Shown piece by piece: positions 1 through 10,878 of a stretch of DNA of 38,426 nucleotides (its first letter is position 1; every line of letters starts with the position of its first letter). This DNA comes from Pelargonium nanum. Its lineage: Eukaryota > Streptophyta > Magnoliopsida > Geraniales > Geraniaceae. A program made the translations under genes and the position numbers. Under the pieces are notes generated by a model. That model did no database searches, was not told the origin of the DNA, and saw only the letters and a list, made by a program, of their open reading frames with translations. The DNA lies in NCBI GenBank assembly GCA_036897485.1, contig JAYMTF010000362.1, positions 1-38,426 of the forward strand, read 5' to 3'.

Positions 1-113
1 CGGATCGGAGGCTTCGGGTCCCGTCGGATTCGGGTGAAATTGACCTCCCTATTAATAACTAGATGGTGATATATAATATTAATGTTTTGAGTTAATTATA
101 TATAAATATATAG

Positions 114-1299
114 ATGGGAGTACATAGAAGAAGGAAATAAGGTGGTGAAAGATATGAACCGTTTAAGTGCATTCAAGAAGGGACTAACTACTTGGTCTAA
201 GTGGGTAGACTCCAATGTTGATCCCACCATCACCACAGTGTTTTTCCAAGGCATTTCTCCAACCCATTACCAGTAAGTACACCATTAATTACTTATTCAG
301 TATACAAATTTTTTTTTGGAGCACTTAAGTGTATAAATAAATTATGTACGATGATCTGTATATTAGTTGTCAGCTGGAAGAGACGGAAAAATCAACACTA
401 TAAAAATTGGATCAAAACTTGAACTAGTATATATAATAGTTAAAAAAATCACATCAACGAGTTATGAGATTTCACGCATAACGTTTGTTTAAATACTTTC
501 AATAGTTTTCACGTATTTTTCCTACTATCTTGTCTATCACAGAAAAAGAAATCATATCAAATGAAACTATAATCCTATTCCATCCACATTGGGTTTAAAA
601 GAATTTCATAAACAAGAGGAGCTATTTTCTTTGTGTAGCTCACTTTTACACCAACCCAAATACAAAACACACATATATTATATATGGGGCTTTCCATACT
701 AACACGTGTCGGGGCTTTTAAAATCGGCACTCACCCTCACGTGTAGGCATTTCACGTGGGCCGCTGCAGGCAACATCTCTGATATCATGTTAAATTTCAT
801 AAATGGGCTACATAATGGCTTGAGTTTTTCATACTAAAAGGTCAACCTTATTAGTAGGATTTCACTTGCACCATTATATATATTTAGTTTTTCAACTTTA
901 TATTTATTCGATGTGGAATATATCAACACTTTAACAATTTTGAATACTAACATCACAAATTATTTGTTGACATATATGTTTAACTTTTGGAATAGTGGCA
1001 GCGATTGGGGTGAATCCAAGTGGAACTGCAAAGGACAAACCCGGCCGGTGAAGGGCCCAACATATCCCGGAGGGACGCTGCCGCCGGAAAATGTGGTGAA
1101 AGAGGTGTTGAACAAGATGTCGACGAAGGTGACATTATTGGACATAACAAGATTGTCGCAGCTGAGGAAGGACGGACACCCATCCTTGTACGGAAATAGC
1201 GGTAGAAGAGGAAATGATTGTAGTCATTGGTGTCTTGCTGGTGTTCCTGATACTTGGAATGTGATATTATATGCAATTCTTGTTGATACAACAAAATAA
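114..1299 (+). CDS. TBL (PMR5/trichome birefringence-like) protein, 3' part, 5' end outside window
   Basis: These are the last two coding exons of a TBL-family polysaccharide O-acetyl transferase/esterase, a Golgi cell-wall enzyme. The exons are 114..272 and 996..1299, with GT-AG ends at 273 and 995 and the stop at 1297-1299. The first exon begins in phase 2 (after an AG at 112-113) and reads [17 protein letters not shown], typical of the family just before the final exon. The second holds the DxxH catalytic motif as [15 protein letters not shown]. Exon phases match the complete TBL gene at 2387-5198, so the two are tandem paralogues; the shared C-terminal exon is roughly half identical by eye. 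The PMR5N and GDS exons would lie left of base 1. Bases 1-113 read as the end of the preceding intron and start with a GC-rich stretch (1-50). The 723-bp intron carries three CACGTG palindromes. Functional status cannot be judged from this fragment. Confidence 0.88.
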
Positions 1300-2097
1300 C
1301 TATCCTATACAATTAATTATGTATCAATGGAATGTATAAAATCATTAAAAATATATACATGAAGTCTCAATTAGTCAATTTAAGTACACAATCTTGTTGT
1401 TTTTTGTACTATTTTGTCTGGGAATCTACTAATGAACTCTTAATTTACACTTCTTCTTCGATGCAAAAATCAATGTTCATTTTCAAGCAACTCGATGTAA
1501 TGTTAACTTCATCGATCCTAATTTTAGGTGTGTATCCATATGACGCATAGACACTCTCATTTCCTCAACATACTAGTTAGCAGTTTCTGATACCTATAAA
1601 ACGTTGGATACTCCTTAGACAGGTGCCGGATACACTTGATTATGTGTCCCCATTTTTAAAAATATTTTTTGTAAGTGGACACGTGTTTGACATGTTATGT
1701 TCTCCTTCTTCTTCTTTCTGAAATTTTATATATTGTACATGAATTTTGTGCTGCTAAATGGTCCATACGTTACTTAATTCAATTTTTGTCAATGAAAATA
1801 GTTTAATCTTAAACTATAACTTTAATCAATTTCACTTTTTCCAATTTACTTCGTCATTGTTGCTGTTTTTTTATGTAAACAATCTGATTTAATTAAGTTT
1901 CAATTTAAAAAGAGACATTAAACTTTAAGGCAGTTCTATATATTTCATATAAGTCTTGAATTCGGAACAAGGTTAATACGAATCCAAAATTTGGTAATAA
2001 CGTTTTCTTTTTGGGGAGATGTATAATTGACTGTAGAAATTAATGCCTATAAATCTTGACCATTCCGTATTTAACATTTTTGTAAAATAGTGGCAAG

Positions 2098-2106
<9 letters not shown>

Positions 2107-2130
<24 letters not shown>
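2107..2130. repeat. (TA)12 microsatellite
   Basis: Twelve uninterrupted TA units are followed by a short CA-rich run (catacacacaca). The repeat sits about 250 bp upstream of the second TBL start codon and is probably length-variable. Confidence 0.9.
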
Positions 2131-2332
2131 CATACACACACATATTATCTCTTTGCAAATCTTAAGAAAACTAATGGCAAGTTTTGTATCATTCGAATTA
2201 AACTAGTCATAACTTGCTGCCAAATACGGTACACTCAATGAATCCAAAGATTCCTTTTATGCAAAGACAAAAAAAATTCACATTTTTCGTTGTCACAAAA
2301 TTCAAAATGTTTGGTAACTTCTCAAATTCCCT

Positions 2333-2340
2333 TATATATA
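2333..2340 (+). promoter_or_regulatory. TATA box of the second TBL gene
   Basis: A TATATATA element lies 47-54 bp before the ATG at 2387, in AT-rich upstream DNA. Position and sequence fit a core promoter. No transcription start was measured. Confidence 0.5.
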
Positions 2341-2386
2341 CAATTCACTTGTCTTTTCACATGTTCCTTGCTTGAGACAATCTCCA

Positions 2387-5198
2387 ATGGCTCTAGGGTT
2401 TGGATTGTTCACCATTTTGAGTGCTCTTCTCAGTCATCAAGTTGGTGCTGACCTAGGGTTAGGGCTAGGGCTAGATCAGTTAGTGCTAAGCTATGGCAAC
2501 AACAATTCCTCCAATGGCTGCAACCTGTATAAAGGCAGCTGGGTTTTCGATAAAAAGTATCCGATGTACAACTCGTCAACATGTCCGTTCGCCGGAGGCG
2601 GCTTTGATTGCCTGAAGAATGGCAGGCCTGATAAAAACTACCTCAAATACAGGTGGAAACCTCTTCAATGTGACCTTCCAAGGTAATACATCGTTTTCCA
2701 TAGTTTTAACGCGTCTTTAATTCAATTCACGTAGCACTTGAATACGCACAAAAGTGCACAAATATTTAGGTGTCAGATTAAATTGACGGTAGAATCCCCA
2801 AATGAGAATGAATATTTACTCAATAAAAGCTATTCTTTGCTTCAATTTAACCTCTCAAAATTTCAAATTGAATATTTAGTTAAAATAAGAAAGAAGGATA
2901 AGGAAACATTATTTACTATATATACTTGTTCATTAATAAAAATAAATTTCAAAGGAATTTAACGTTGCAAGCATTGGCCGTATTGTTTTTCAATTCCAAA
3001 TTATGATAATGTGAAAGTCATAATCTTTCTTTGCACCATATATTTTTAGGCGGTTCTTTTTAATTTTTTTTCTTTTATTGTTCTTAAATTTGCTGTACTA
3101 TCCATATTTTTAAAATGGAGTTTTGAGTACAGATTCGACGGTCGAGATTTCTTGGAGAGGTATCGGGGCAAAAAGGTAATGTTCGTGGGTGACTCGTTGA
3201 GTCGCAACATGTGGGAATCGTTCTGTTGCATGCTTCACGCTGCTGTTCCTAACTCAAATTACACCAAACTCGAAAGAGGATTGCTCTCCACGTTATCTTT
3301 TCCGGTAATCCCTAATTAATTCATTACCTCAATTATAAATTTGTATTGGAACACTAGGCTACCACAATATACTACATTATAGCATCATTTAACGCAGTAA
3401 CCAACAACATATCCTAAAAATCGTACAAAATTTTATGTGCAAAATGTTGTGACAGTATATGTAGAAAATGTCATAGTTTTCAAAATTATTAGTGAAAATA
3501 AAAATAAACAGAATGAACTGTATGATCATATACAACGTGAGTACCATTTTCATTAATTTATTCTAATTATTTTTTTAACATATTTTTATTTGATGGCTTT
3601 ATTATTTGATGCGTCAAGTTTAAAAACTTGATACATCATTTTGTACAAACTATTGCGAATAGCATTATTCTAAATGTTTCGAAAATGAAATTTTTATTTA
3701 TAAATTGTCTTAAAATGATGTATTTATAGTTTTTATTATTTTGGTTTTGATGGATAATTAGGAGTATGAAAGTTCAGTAATGTGGTTGAAAAATGGATTC
3801 CTAGTAGATCTTGTGTCTGAAAGAGTAGGCAAAGTTTTAAAGCTCGATTCCATCAGCTACGGCGAGCCTTGGAAAGGAGTTGATTTGCTCATCTTCAACA
3901 GCTACCATTGGTGGACCCACACCGGACGCATGCAATCGTAAGTACACATAATCATCATCATCATCGTAAAATTGTAATTTTTTATTAGCAAAGCATAACA
4001 AAAGAGGCTCGAACATGAGATTTCATCGTAAACTTGCATGTGCAAATTAATATATAACTAATTACAAGTGGTCTTGTTAACGTAGTTATGTTATGTTACG
4101 TGATTTGCATGCAGATGGGATTTTTTTGAAGTAGGAGGCAAGATAATAAAGGACATGGATCATATGCAAGCATATTTGATAGCCTTGAAAACTTGGGCTA
4201 AGTGGATTGATTCCAATATTGATCCTTCAAAGACTAAAGTCTATTTCCAAGGAATTGCTGCTTCTCACACAGAGTAACTTCCTACTTTAATTTCATTTAG
4301 GGCTTGTTCGGAAACTTTTTGCATTTAACACATAAGATACAGAAGATGCTACGGCCCTAAAGGACCTTTTTTTCTTTGTTCGTGTAAATTTCCGACCAGT
4401 ACACCCTTTTCAACTTTTGTTCTTTTCTGGAAAAAAAAAAAACTAGCTCGTAGCTCTTGTGGAAATTGAGTTCCCACAGAAGTTCTGCAGGAGAATTCGA
4501 TGAAAGTTTTACTGGCCAAAATTTATTAAAATAAAAAAAGGTTACAAGAGATGGAGTAGAGTTCACGAACAAGCCCTTAGGTGCCATATACTTTGGCTAA
4601 TAATGTTTGTTCGGGAACTCTAGTCGCCTCTTGTAATTTTGTTTTGCATTTGACACATGATATAAACAATGCTGCGACACCTTTGCAGTACTGAGACTCG
4701 CTCCTGTGAAAATTGAGTTTCCACAGGATTTTTGTAAGAGAATTTAGGGAAAAGGTCTGCAAGGTCCTGTAGCATCCTATGTGTCAAATGCAAAAGGAGG
4801 TTACAAGAGATAAAAGTAGAGTTACAAGCCCTTAGGTGCACATATATTTTGGCTAATATATAGTTGACTCATTTTTGTTTGGTATTGGTGTTTGTAGTGG
4901 CAAAGAGTGGGATCCAGATGCACAAAACTGCAAAGAAGAAACTGAACCAGTGAAAGGATCAGTGTATCCAGGGCCAGGAGTTTTGGGAGAAATGATCATC
5001 AAGAGTGTGTTGTTTAACATGAAGAACCCAGTGAACTTGCTTGACATTACAGTGCTCACACAGCTCAGAAAAGATGGCCACCCATCAATCTATACTGGTA
5101 TAGGTCCTTCCTTTGTTGATTGCAGCCATTGGTGTGTTGCTGGTGTTCCTGACACTTGGAATCAGCTCCTATATGCTACTCTTCTTGATCAAAAGTAA
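2387..5198 (+). CDS. TBL family protein (TBL37/TBL38-like wall polysaccharide O-acetyl transferase/esterase)
   Basis: Five exons join in frame: 2387..2682, 3133..3304, 3762..3937, 4115..4273 and 4898..5198, giving 367 aa. All junctions are GT-AG and phases fit. The N-terminus is a hydrophobic signal/anchor (about residues 3-22). A PMR5N domain follows ([12 protein letters not shown], then CPF and [12 protein letters not shown]). The GDSL esterase-like motif is at about 118-121 (FVGDSLSRN), and the C-terminal DxxH motif at about 342-345 (DCSHWC) completes the Ser/Asp/His set. The family acts in the Golgi on xylan, mannan or pectin acetyl groups; short members with this N-terminus resemble the TBL36-TBL43 subgroup, but exact substrate cannot be read from sequence. 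Oddity: the usual SPTHY-type segment before the last exon, kept in the neighbour gene, is AASHT here. I chose ATG 2387 because it follows the TATA box and begins the hydrophobic segment. Confidence 0.92.
4300..4576. mobile_element. Tourist-like (PIF/Harbinger) MITE, copy 1
   Basis: A 277-bp non-coding element lies in the last intron of the TBL gene. It begins GGGCTTGTTCG and ends CGAACAAGCCC, exact 11-bp terminal inverted repeats. TTA flanks both sides (4297-4299 and 4577-4579), the 3-bp target duplication typical of PIF/Harbinger MITEs. There is no transposase ORF. A second, related unit follows at once. Confidence 0.8.
4603..4831. mobile_element. Tourist-like MITE, copy 2 (diverged)
   Basis: About 229 bp similar to the preceding element. 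The left end is degenerate (ATGTTTGTTCGG) and the right end is ACAAGCCC followed by TTA at 4832-4834. Inner segments match copy 1: a 'gcatttRacacat' block near the left end and 'ggttacaagagat' near the right. The 3' flanks of both copies are also alike (taggtgc..tttggctaata at 4579-4602 and 4834-4859), which suggests tandem duplication of element plus flank rather than two insertions. Confidence 0.65.
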
Positions 5199-6110
5199 AT
5201 TTTCCTTTTTCTTCTTCCTCCATTTGAACAAATATTTACTACTATAATGTGTATCATGTGTACTATATATCATTGCTTCAATAAATGTTGTTGTTGTGCA
5301 TGTTCTTTTTTATCTTTTAAAAGTGCGTACGCAGTTTATAAGACAGATTGGTACATGTGAGATAGTGCATGTGTTTTTTCATGTGAGCTTCTGTTTCGTA
5401 CGCTCATTTACTATTAAGAAGGCAGATTGGTACATGTGAGATAGAGCCTGTGTTTTTCCTATGTGAGTTTATGTGTCGTATGATCTTTCAACGTCTTATT
5501 TGATTTGATCTCATTGTTAACTAGCCGGAGATTCATTTGGTCTTTTAACTATCTTTCAGCAATTCGATTTCAATTCCTCCATCTCCAAAGTTGATAAACC
5601 GGCACATAATTGGGGGCAATGGTACGGCTATTTCTTTCTCTATTTTCTCTCTATCAATTTCATTTTTGTTCTCTTTTTTTTTCTTCTTGTATTGGTAATT
5701 TATAACCCAAATCATGGGTAGCAAAATATTTATTTTTTTCATTGTAACTCAAACCCAGTTATTGGTTCAATATCTTTTTCCACTTACTATAATAAAGATT
5801 ATATTTATTTGACTTTTGTCCAAAATATGCTAGCTTTGATGCTTAAGGAATGAACATCCAAAGACTGAACTCCTGAATTCAATGTACAAGAACAATCTGT
5901 CAAGACACATCAATATATCATAACAATAACTCTTAAATGCATAAAAAGGAAAGTTAACAACAGAAATAAAATTGATTAAAACCCAGATTACAGATATTCT
6001 TACAATTGTCATGATATCAAAGTTGTTACATTTGATTGTAAAGCCTTGAAATCCTCACAAAAATCCACATTTTCATACAATGTGCCGAGAAAGTTCTGCT
6101 TCCAATTGAT
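5199..6110. other. Intergenic region between TBL and RPL13 3' ends
   Basis: No gene is seen. The two genes converge here, so both 3' UTRs should lie in this stretch. It contains the 79-bp tandem repeat at about 5330-5485 and a pyrimidine-rich stretch at 5630-5690. Confidence 0.6.
5330..5485. repeat. 79-bp tandem duplication
   Basis: Two imperfect copies sit head to tail with a 79-bp offset. The best-kept core, cagattggtacatgtgagat, occurs at about 5345 and 5424, followed in both by a G/T-rich stretch and a TGTCGTA-like end. It lies just downstream of the TBL stop codon, probably around the 3' UTR. Confidence 0.75.
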
Positions 6111-9100
6111 CTATCGTGTTTTCTGTATCCTTTTGTCTTGGATGGGAAGGTCAATGGGCTTCTGAGCTTCATGTGGATGGTTCGGACCCTTGTATACCTT
6201 CAGGTGATTGAACAATTGCCTACCAAGCTGCACAAAAGTAACTTTCATTTAGAGTAGCTCCATTAGAGGCAACAAGTAGCAACAGCATTTATGCAAACAA
6301 CGGCAAATTATAATGGAAAAAATTGTAGAATACTATTATCATCCCCACGGCACTGGGAGTGCAATTTGCCAACAAAGTAGGGTCACAATTTTGATGCTCC
6401 CTTTTCTTCACTGGTCTTTCTCCATTTGATAAACTAATAACTTCTAGTGAGCAGTCCAACTTTCTTGAAAATGGCTTAGAATTGTTATAATTCTTTTGAT
6501 AGATAGTGTGTTAGTGGGTTACCTCAAAAAAGCTTGACAATGATCTCATCATTTACAATATATTGGATCATCCCAACATACTCATTCACAATGTCATATC
6601 TAAAGCGCCCTGTTCAAACTATACCCTACAGAAAATCTACATGCATTTTTTCTTCCAACTAAAGGATCAACACATAGAACTCAATCTTAGTGACTTCTAT
6701 GTATGTGCGGAATTCCCTAAATTCCTTATTAATACTACTTCTAATGATCTAATCAACTGCAGAGCTCAATGCATTTAAAACTGGGGGATCCATTCTCTTA
6801 TTAGTATGGTAATGGTCCTCATAATATTTTAGAGCTCTACTTAAGGAGATGAAGTTTGTACATTTGATGACAGACGTGTTATGAAAGGTACTATCCAGAA
6901 GACTACAACATCATACCAGCCCCAGCTCACTCACTCCAGACAGCACTGATAAGAATAGTTGAGTAGAACAGACAAATAAAGTATACAACAGTAACAAACT
7001 CTTGTGGTTGCTTAGTAAATATAATGACAATACCTACCTTTATCATAGAAATGCACGAAGGAGAATGAAATTTGCTAAGAAGATTGCTAAACCAAACTTA
7101 AGTTGGTTAAGAAATAAGAACTCACCCTTCCTTTAGGAAGCATACCACGAACAGCATGTTCAACAATTCTTTCTGGAATTCTCTGCTGTAGCTGATCGAA
7201 TGTTTCAACAGTCATACCACCTGGTCTTCCTGAATGCCTCCTGTAGAGCTTTTGTGTCCTCTTGTTCCCAGTAACAGCAATTTTTTCTGCATTTACCTTT
7301 CAAGTTCAAGTACAGCAAAAAGTTTTAGAATTTTGTACAACCAAAATGTAACTAAGAAACACACATTTATGAGCATCCCTATACAACTAATAGTTAAAAA
7401 ATAATCAAAATTAGCATCATTGAATGCAGCCCGAGCCAAAACATTAGAGCCAGGTCAAAACACATGGAAGAGAGTAATTATCTACAAAAACAGGATTCTC
7501 CAGAACACATATTCAGGATTTAAACTTAATAGGACCTATTAGCCAGTAGAACAAACAGACCAACTGAACTCTTCAACTCACTCAATTTACTTCCTGGGAC
7601 TTGCCAACTCTCTTCTTCACAAAAATCCAGCCATAACCCTCCCATTGCCCATACCAGTGGCATTTCCTAAATTTTTCCTAAAATCCATCATGCAACATGT
7701 CTTCGAGCCAACAACAAGCTACTTTCGAAGATTTGGATTAACTGAGCATTACTAGCAAATTAATTTATGTTAGAACAGGTCATTCCATCGCCCTCCCTTT
7801 AAAAAATACTAACCAGAGTCTGTCTCCAATTCTTTTATATAATGCATGCAGCACTATTGACTCGTATGCTATTATACTAGGGTTACCAACAAAGATATCA
7901 TATCTTACTAATATTATTCAGTGACATAAACGTCAATCACGATTTCTCCCTCACTCCTCTTCCCTGTTCTCTCTTTTCAATAGCATCGTCAACCATTTTG
8001 AATCTCAATAGAAATACTATTCACCAGCAGGTAATTGTTTAACTGCTTTAGAGATTATTCATTTGCTTATCAATCTATTTTCCGTGTTTGTCTTGTAAGA
8101 GAAAAGCTGCTGAGAAGTACACAAATATTGGCTTCAAGTATATGCATATACAATCATGACTCATGAGAACCTAACCTTCATCAGTATTCCATACATCAAA
8201 ACTATATGTTCATGGCATAGTGCATAATTATTGTTGTCATAATGGGAAAAGATATATGCATAGTTACAAAAATACATACCACAATCACAAAAGCTCCCAT
8301 GTCTACACTTGGTGTGTAGGTCGCTAAATTCTTTCCACGAATATAAATGGCAATTGTGGATGCTAGTCTTCCAAGAACTTTGTCTGTTGCATCAACAACG
8401 TACCACGGTTTAGCTGTGTTGATATGATCTGTAGCTTTGGGATACCACGTGTTATTCCAAATGTCCTGCAAAAACAAGGAAAGTGACCAGTTAAAGAAGA
8501 CTCAAACAAAGAAGGTTGGGAAGAAACAGCAGCCAAAACATGAGCAAATTTCTAGAGTGTTGATACAATCCTCAACCCAAAAGGGTTTAACATTAAAAAA
8601 TTCATCAGATACATCGGCAACCTTAAATTAATCCATAGTTAGTCCAAGTGAAAGAGAGCTAGTAAATGTTTTAGCATTGTAAAGTAATAAAAATTTTGTG
8701 AGTATGCGAGATAAGGTCCAAACAAATCAAGTCATATATAAACACAATCCATACTGAACTTCACAGAACAATAGTCACAAATCCTGAGCTCCAAAATACT
8801 GACAGTTCCCATATAGCTTTCAATTCCAGGAAAAAAAAAAAGAGAGTAAATGACAAATATTTAGCTAAGATTATGACCTGGTGTCTCAAATTGAAAAAAT
8901 TCTGAAAATTTAAATTGATTACCTCTGCTTTCCAAACTTTTATCAGCCAACAAAAGCACAAAAAGAGACCCAAAAGAGGTTTCTACTTGTCTAGGTACAA
9001 AATGATGAAGAGAGGGAAAAAAATGTCAAATTTACTTTGCCTAGAAACTGGGTTTCATCAGTATGGTCCAACAGCAACTCAAAATCCATAAACTATACAT

Positions 9101-9456
9101 TAAAAAACACAGTTTCCCTCACATTTTCTCAGCAGACAAACAGACCTAAGTGACATAACTTAAGGGTGGAAAGAGAGATAGAGAATTACAGGACCGTCGA
9201 GCTCGTCGCCTTCGAACATCCAGCGCTCCTCAAGGGGCACGATAGAGAGGTCTTTGGCGCGGACCTCAAAGCTGCGGCCGGTGGTAGTGACGGCGAGTGA
9301 GGTTGGAATGGAAAGGGAAGGTTTTGGCGGTGGAAGTGAGAACCCACCAAGAGGGTAATTGCGAGAGGCAATGGTTGTCTTCTTGAGAGACCCAAATGTG
9401 GCTGTTGACGGAGAAGCTGTGAACATCGCCGGAGATGAAGCAGAAACCAACGCCAT
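6111..9456 (-). CDS. RPL13: 50S ribosomal protein L13, chloroplastic
   Basis: Four exons on the minus strand, complement(join(6111..6227, 7126..7296, 8280..8465, 9190..9456)), give 246 aa, close to the Arabidopsis protein (about 241). All introns are GT-AG and phase 0. Residues 1 to about 65 are a Ser/Thr/Pro-rich plastid transit peptide ([10 protein letters not shown]). The L13 domain starts near [11 protein letters not shown], with the core [18 protein letters not shown], then [18 protein letters not shown] and the C-terminal [19 protein letters not shown]. The C-terminal tail after [20 protein letters not shown] is a plant plastid-type extension. The protein is an early-assembling large-subunit component needed for plastid translation; the Arabidopsis gene is an embryo-essential locus (EMB1473). 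The introns (898, 983 and 724 bp) show no further coding signal. The gene is divergent from LHCB1. Confidence 0.96.
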
Positions 9457-9643
9457 GTTCTCTCAATTATCTCTTCACCTCAGTGTCCCAATCTATCTGT
9501 TTTAGGTTCTCGACTCTCTGTTTGTGTATGTGGATAAGATGGATATGGCAGCGAGGATGGCGATTTGGTAAATTGAAAGGGAAAAAAAGTGAATTTTTTC
9601 TCCTGCATTTTGGGTAAATGAAATTTTTTGACCGTTACTTTCC

Positions 9644-9695
9644 ATGTCAAGTAGTGAAATTTTTCGTCGATGTCAAGTAGTTAAATTTTTCGTCG
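9644..9695. repeat. 26-bp tandem duplication upstream of RPL13
   Basis: Two adjacent 26-bp units starting atgtcaagtag and ending tttttcgtcg differ at one base (g/t). They lie about 190-240 bp upstream of the RPL13 ATG. Confidence 0.85.
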
Positions 9696-10739
9696 AGCTC
9701 TCTTGGAGATTGATCTGATCACTGATTAGATTTCTGTATTCATTGTTTATTGGAGTCCTAGGTTAGGGTATCAGGTGGTCTTCAAGTCGAGTTGTGGTAG
9801 TGTAACTATATGGTGTGTTTTTTTTTACTCGGTCAAAATGAGCATACTAATATAATTTTATTTGGTGTCTAAGTGTCTTATCTTTGTGTTTTCTTATTTA
9901 CGTGTCAATGGTCTCTAAAATTGTATAAACCGAAGTATGATATGAGGTTCTTGAGTTTGAAATCCAAATCATGCGCAGAGAGAATATGTCGTTAAGCAAA
10001 GATCCAAGATAGTTATATGTATGTTCAGGACATCTTCGGTGTGAGAATTAAAATCTACGCAAAAACAATATATAACGAGATTCAAATTATTATTTTTTGA
10101 AGAATTTAAAAATGGTTCCGATATTGTTTTTACTAAACTTGTTATGCAAACTTTGTTTTCAAAAAGTGTGTTTGAAAACTTTGCTTTAAAATTTTCTCCT
10201 TTAATATTTATTTTTTCCTCGCTTGAGTTCTGTTCTTGTTATTTGCTTGTTTCATAATGGCTTTTTTTCGTATTTTGTGAAATAAAACTAAAATATCGGC
10301 ATAATTCACTAGTACGTAAAGTTGCTCCTAAAAGACATTTAACATATACAATTGTCGGCCTAAATGGATTGGCCTATAAAAAGTTAATAAGATACATCTG
10401 GAAACTTGAAATAATCCATAATCGTTGAAACATATGCCATCATACAATTCCAGTGATCAAATATAGAATCTTTTCCCTATGCAGAACAAATAAAAACACA
10501 CTTTCAATCCACAAAATCAACTTCTAACTAAAACATAAACATAATGACTCCATTCCCAATCAGTTGTTTCTATTTCAACTTCCAATTTATATTATACAGT
10601 CTACAATCTTGAGCACTACTTAATCAGCTAGTATTGCTTTTGAAACACTACACAATAAGCAAATGAAGTACAAAACTGGTGGAGCAGAGACTGCCATGTT
10701 GGATAGAGATTCCAATGAAAATCTTGCATTTCATTATCA

Positions 10740-10813
10740 CCAATTATAAAAGTGATAGAGATATTGAAGAAGATAAGTTATCATACCTTTGTTATTACAT
10801 TTTCTCCTATAAA
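10740..10813 (+). promoter_or_regulatory. LHCB1 light-responsive core: CCAAT, GATA cluster, TATA
   Basis: CCAAT is at 10740-10744, GATA at 10754 and 10760, and GATAAG (I-box) at 10772-10777 inside the palindrome GATAAGTTATC. TATAAA follows at 10808-10813, 66 bp before the ATG. Several GATA motifs between CCAAT and TATA are a known signature of Lhcb/Cab promoters (the CGF-1 and I-box type). Order and spacing are seen; light control is inferred. Confidence 0.7.
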
Positions 10814-10878
10814 GCCCATTTCAGTTCACATTCATATCCATCAAACAGCTCCTCCTCAACAAGGCAAGCTTAATAGCA

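Larger units (their letters stand above)
1300..2386. other. Intergenic region between the two TBL genes
   Basis: No coding exon is seen. The region is AT-rich, with one G-box core (CACGTG, 1680-1685) and a TA dinucleotide repeat at 2107-2130. It ends in the promoter of the second TBL gene: a TATATATA box at 2333-2340, about 50 bp before the ATG at 2387. A four-codon upstream ORF (2361-2375) lies close to the expected transcription start, so it may or may not be in the mRNA. Confidence 0.6.
9457..10878. other. Divergent promoter region between RPL13 and LHCB1
   Basis: 1.4 kb separates the two start codons. The RPL13 side has a 26-bp tandem repeat at 9644-9695. The LHCB1 side has the CCAAT, GATA and TATA set at 10740-10813. 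The middle is AT-rich with no coding signal. A stretch at about 10378-10420 loosely resembles one in RPL13 intron 1 (about 8598-8640), possibly a decayed dispersed repeat. Confidence 0.6.

Noticed and set aside
1..50. GC-rich 5' window end as a coding exon
   Set aside because: No TBL reading fits in any frame and no donor consistent with phase 2 was found before the exon at 114; treated as intron.
8437..8631. 64-codon ORF on + across RPL13 exon 2 border
   Set aside because: Lys/Gln-rich text mostly in intron 1 and antisense to a real exon; no motif.
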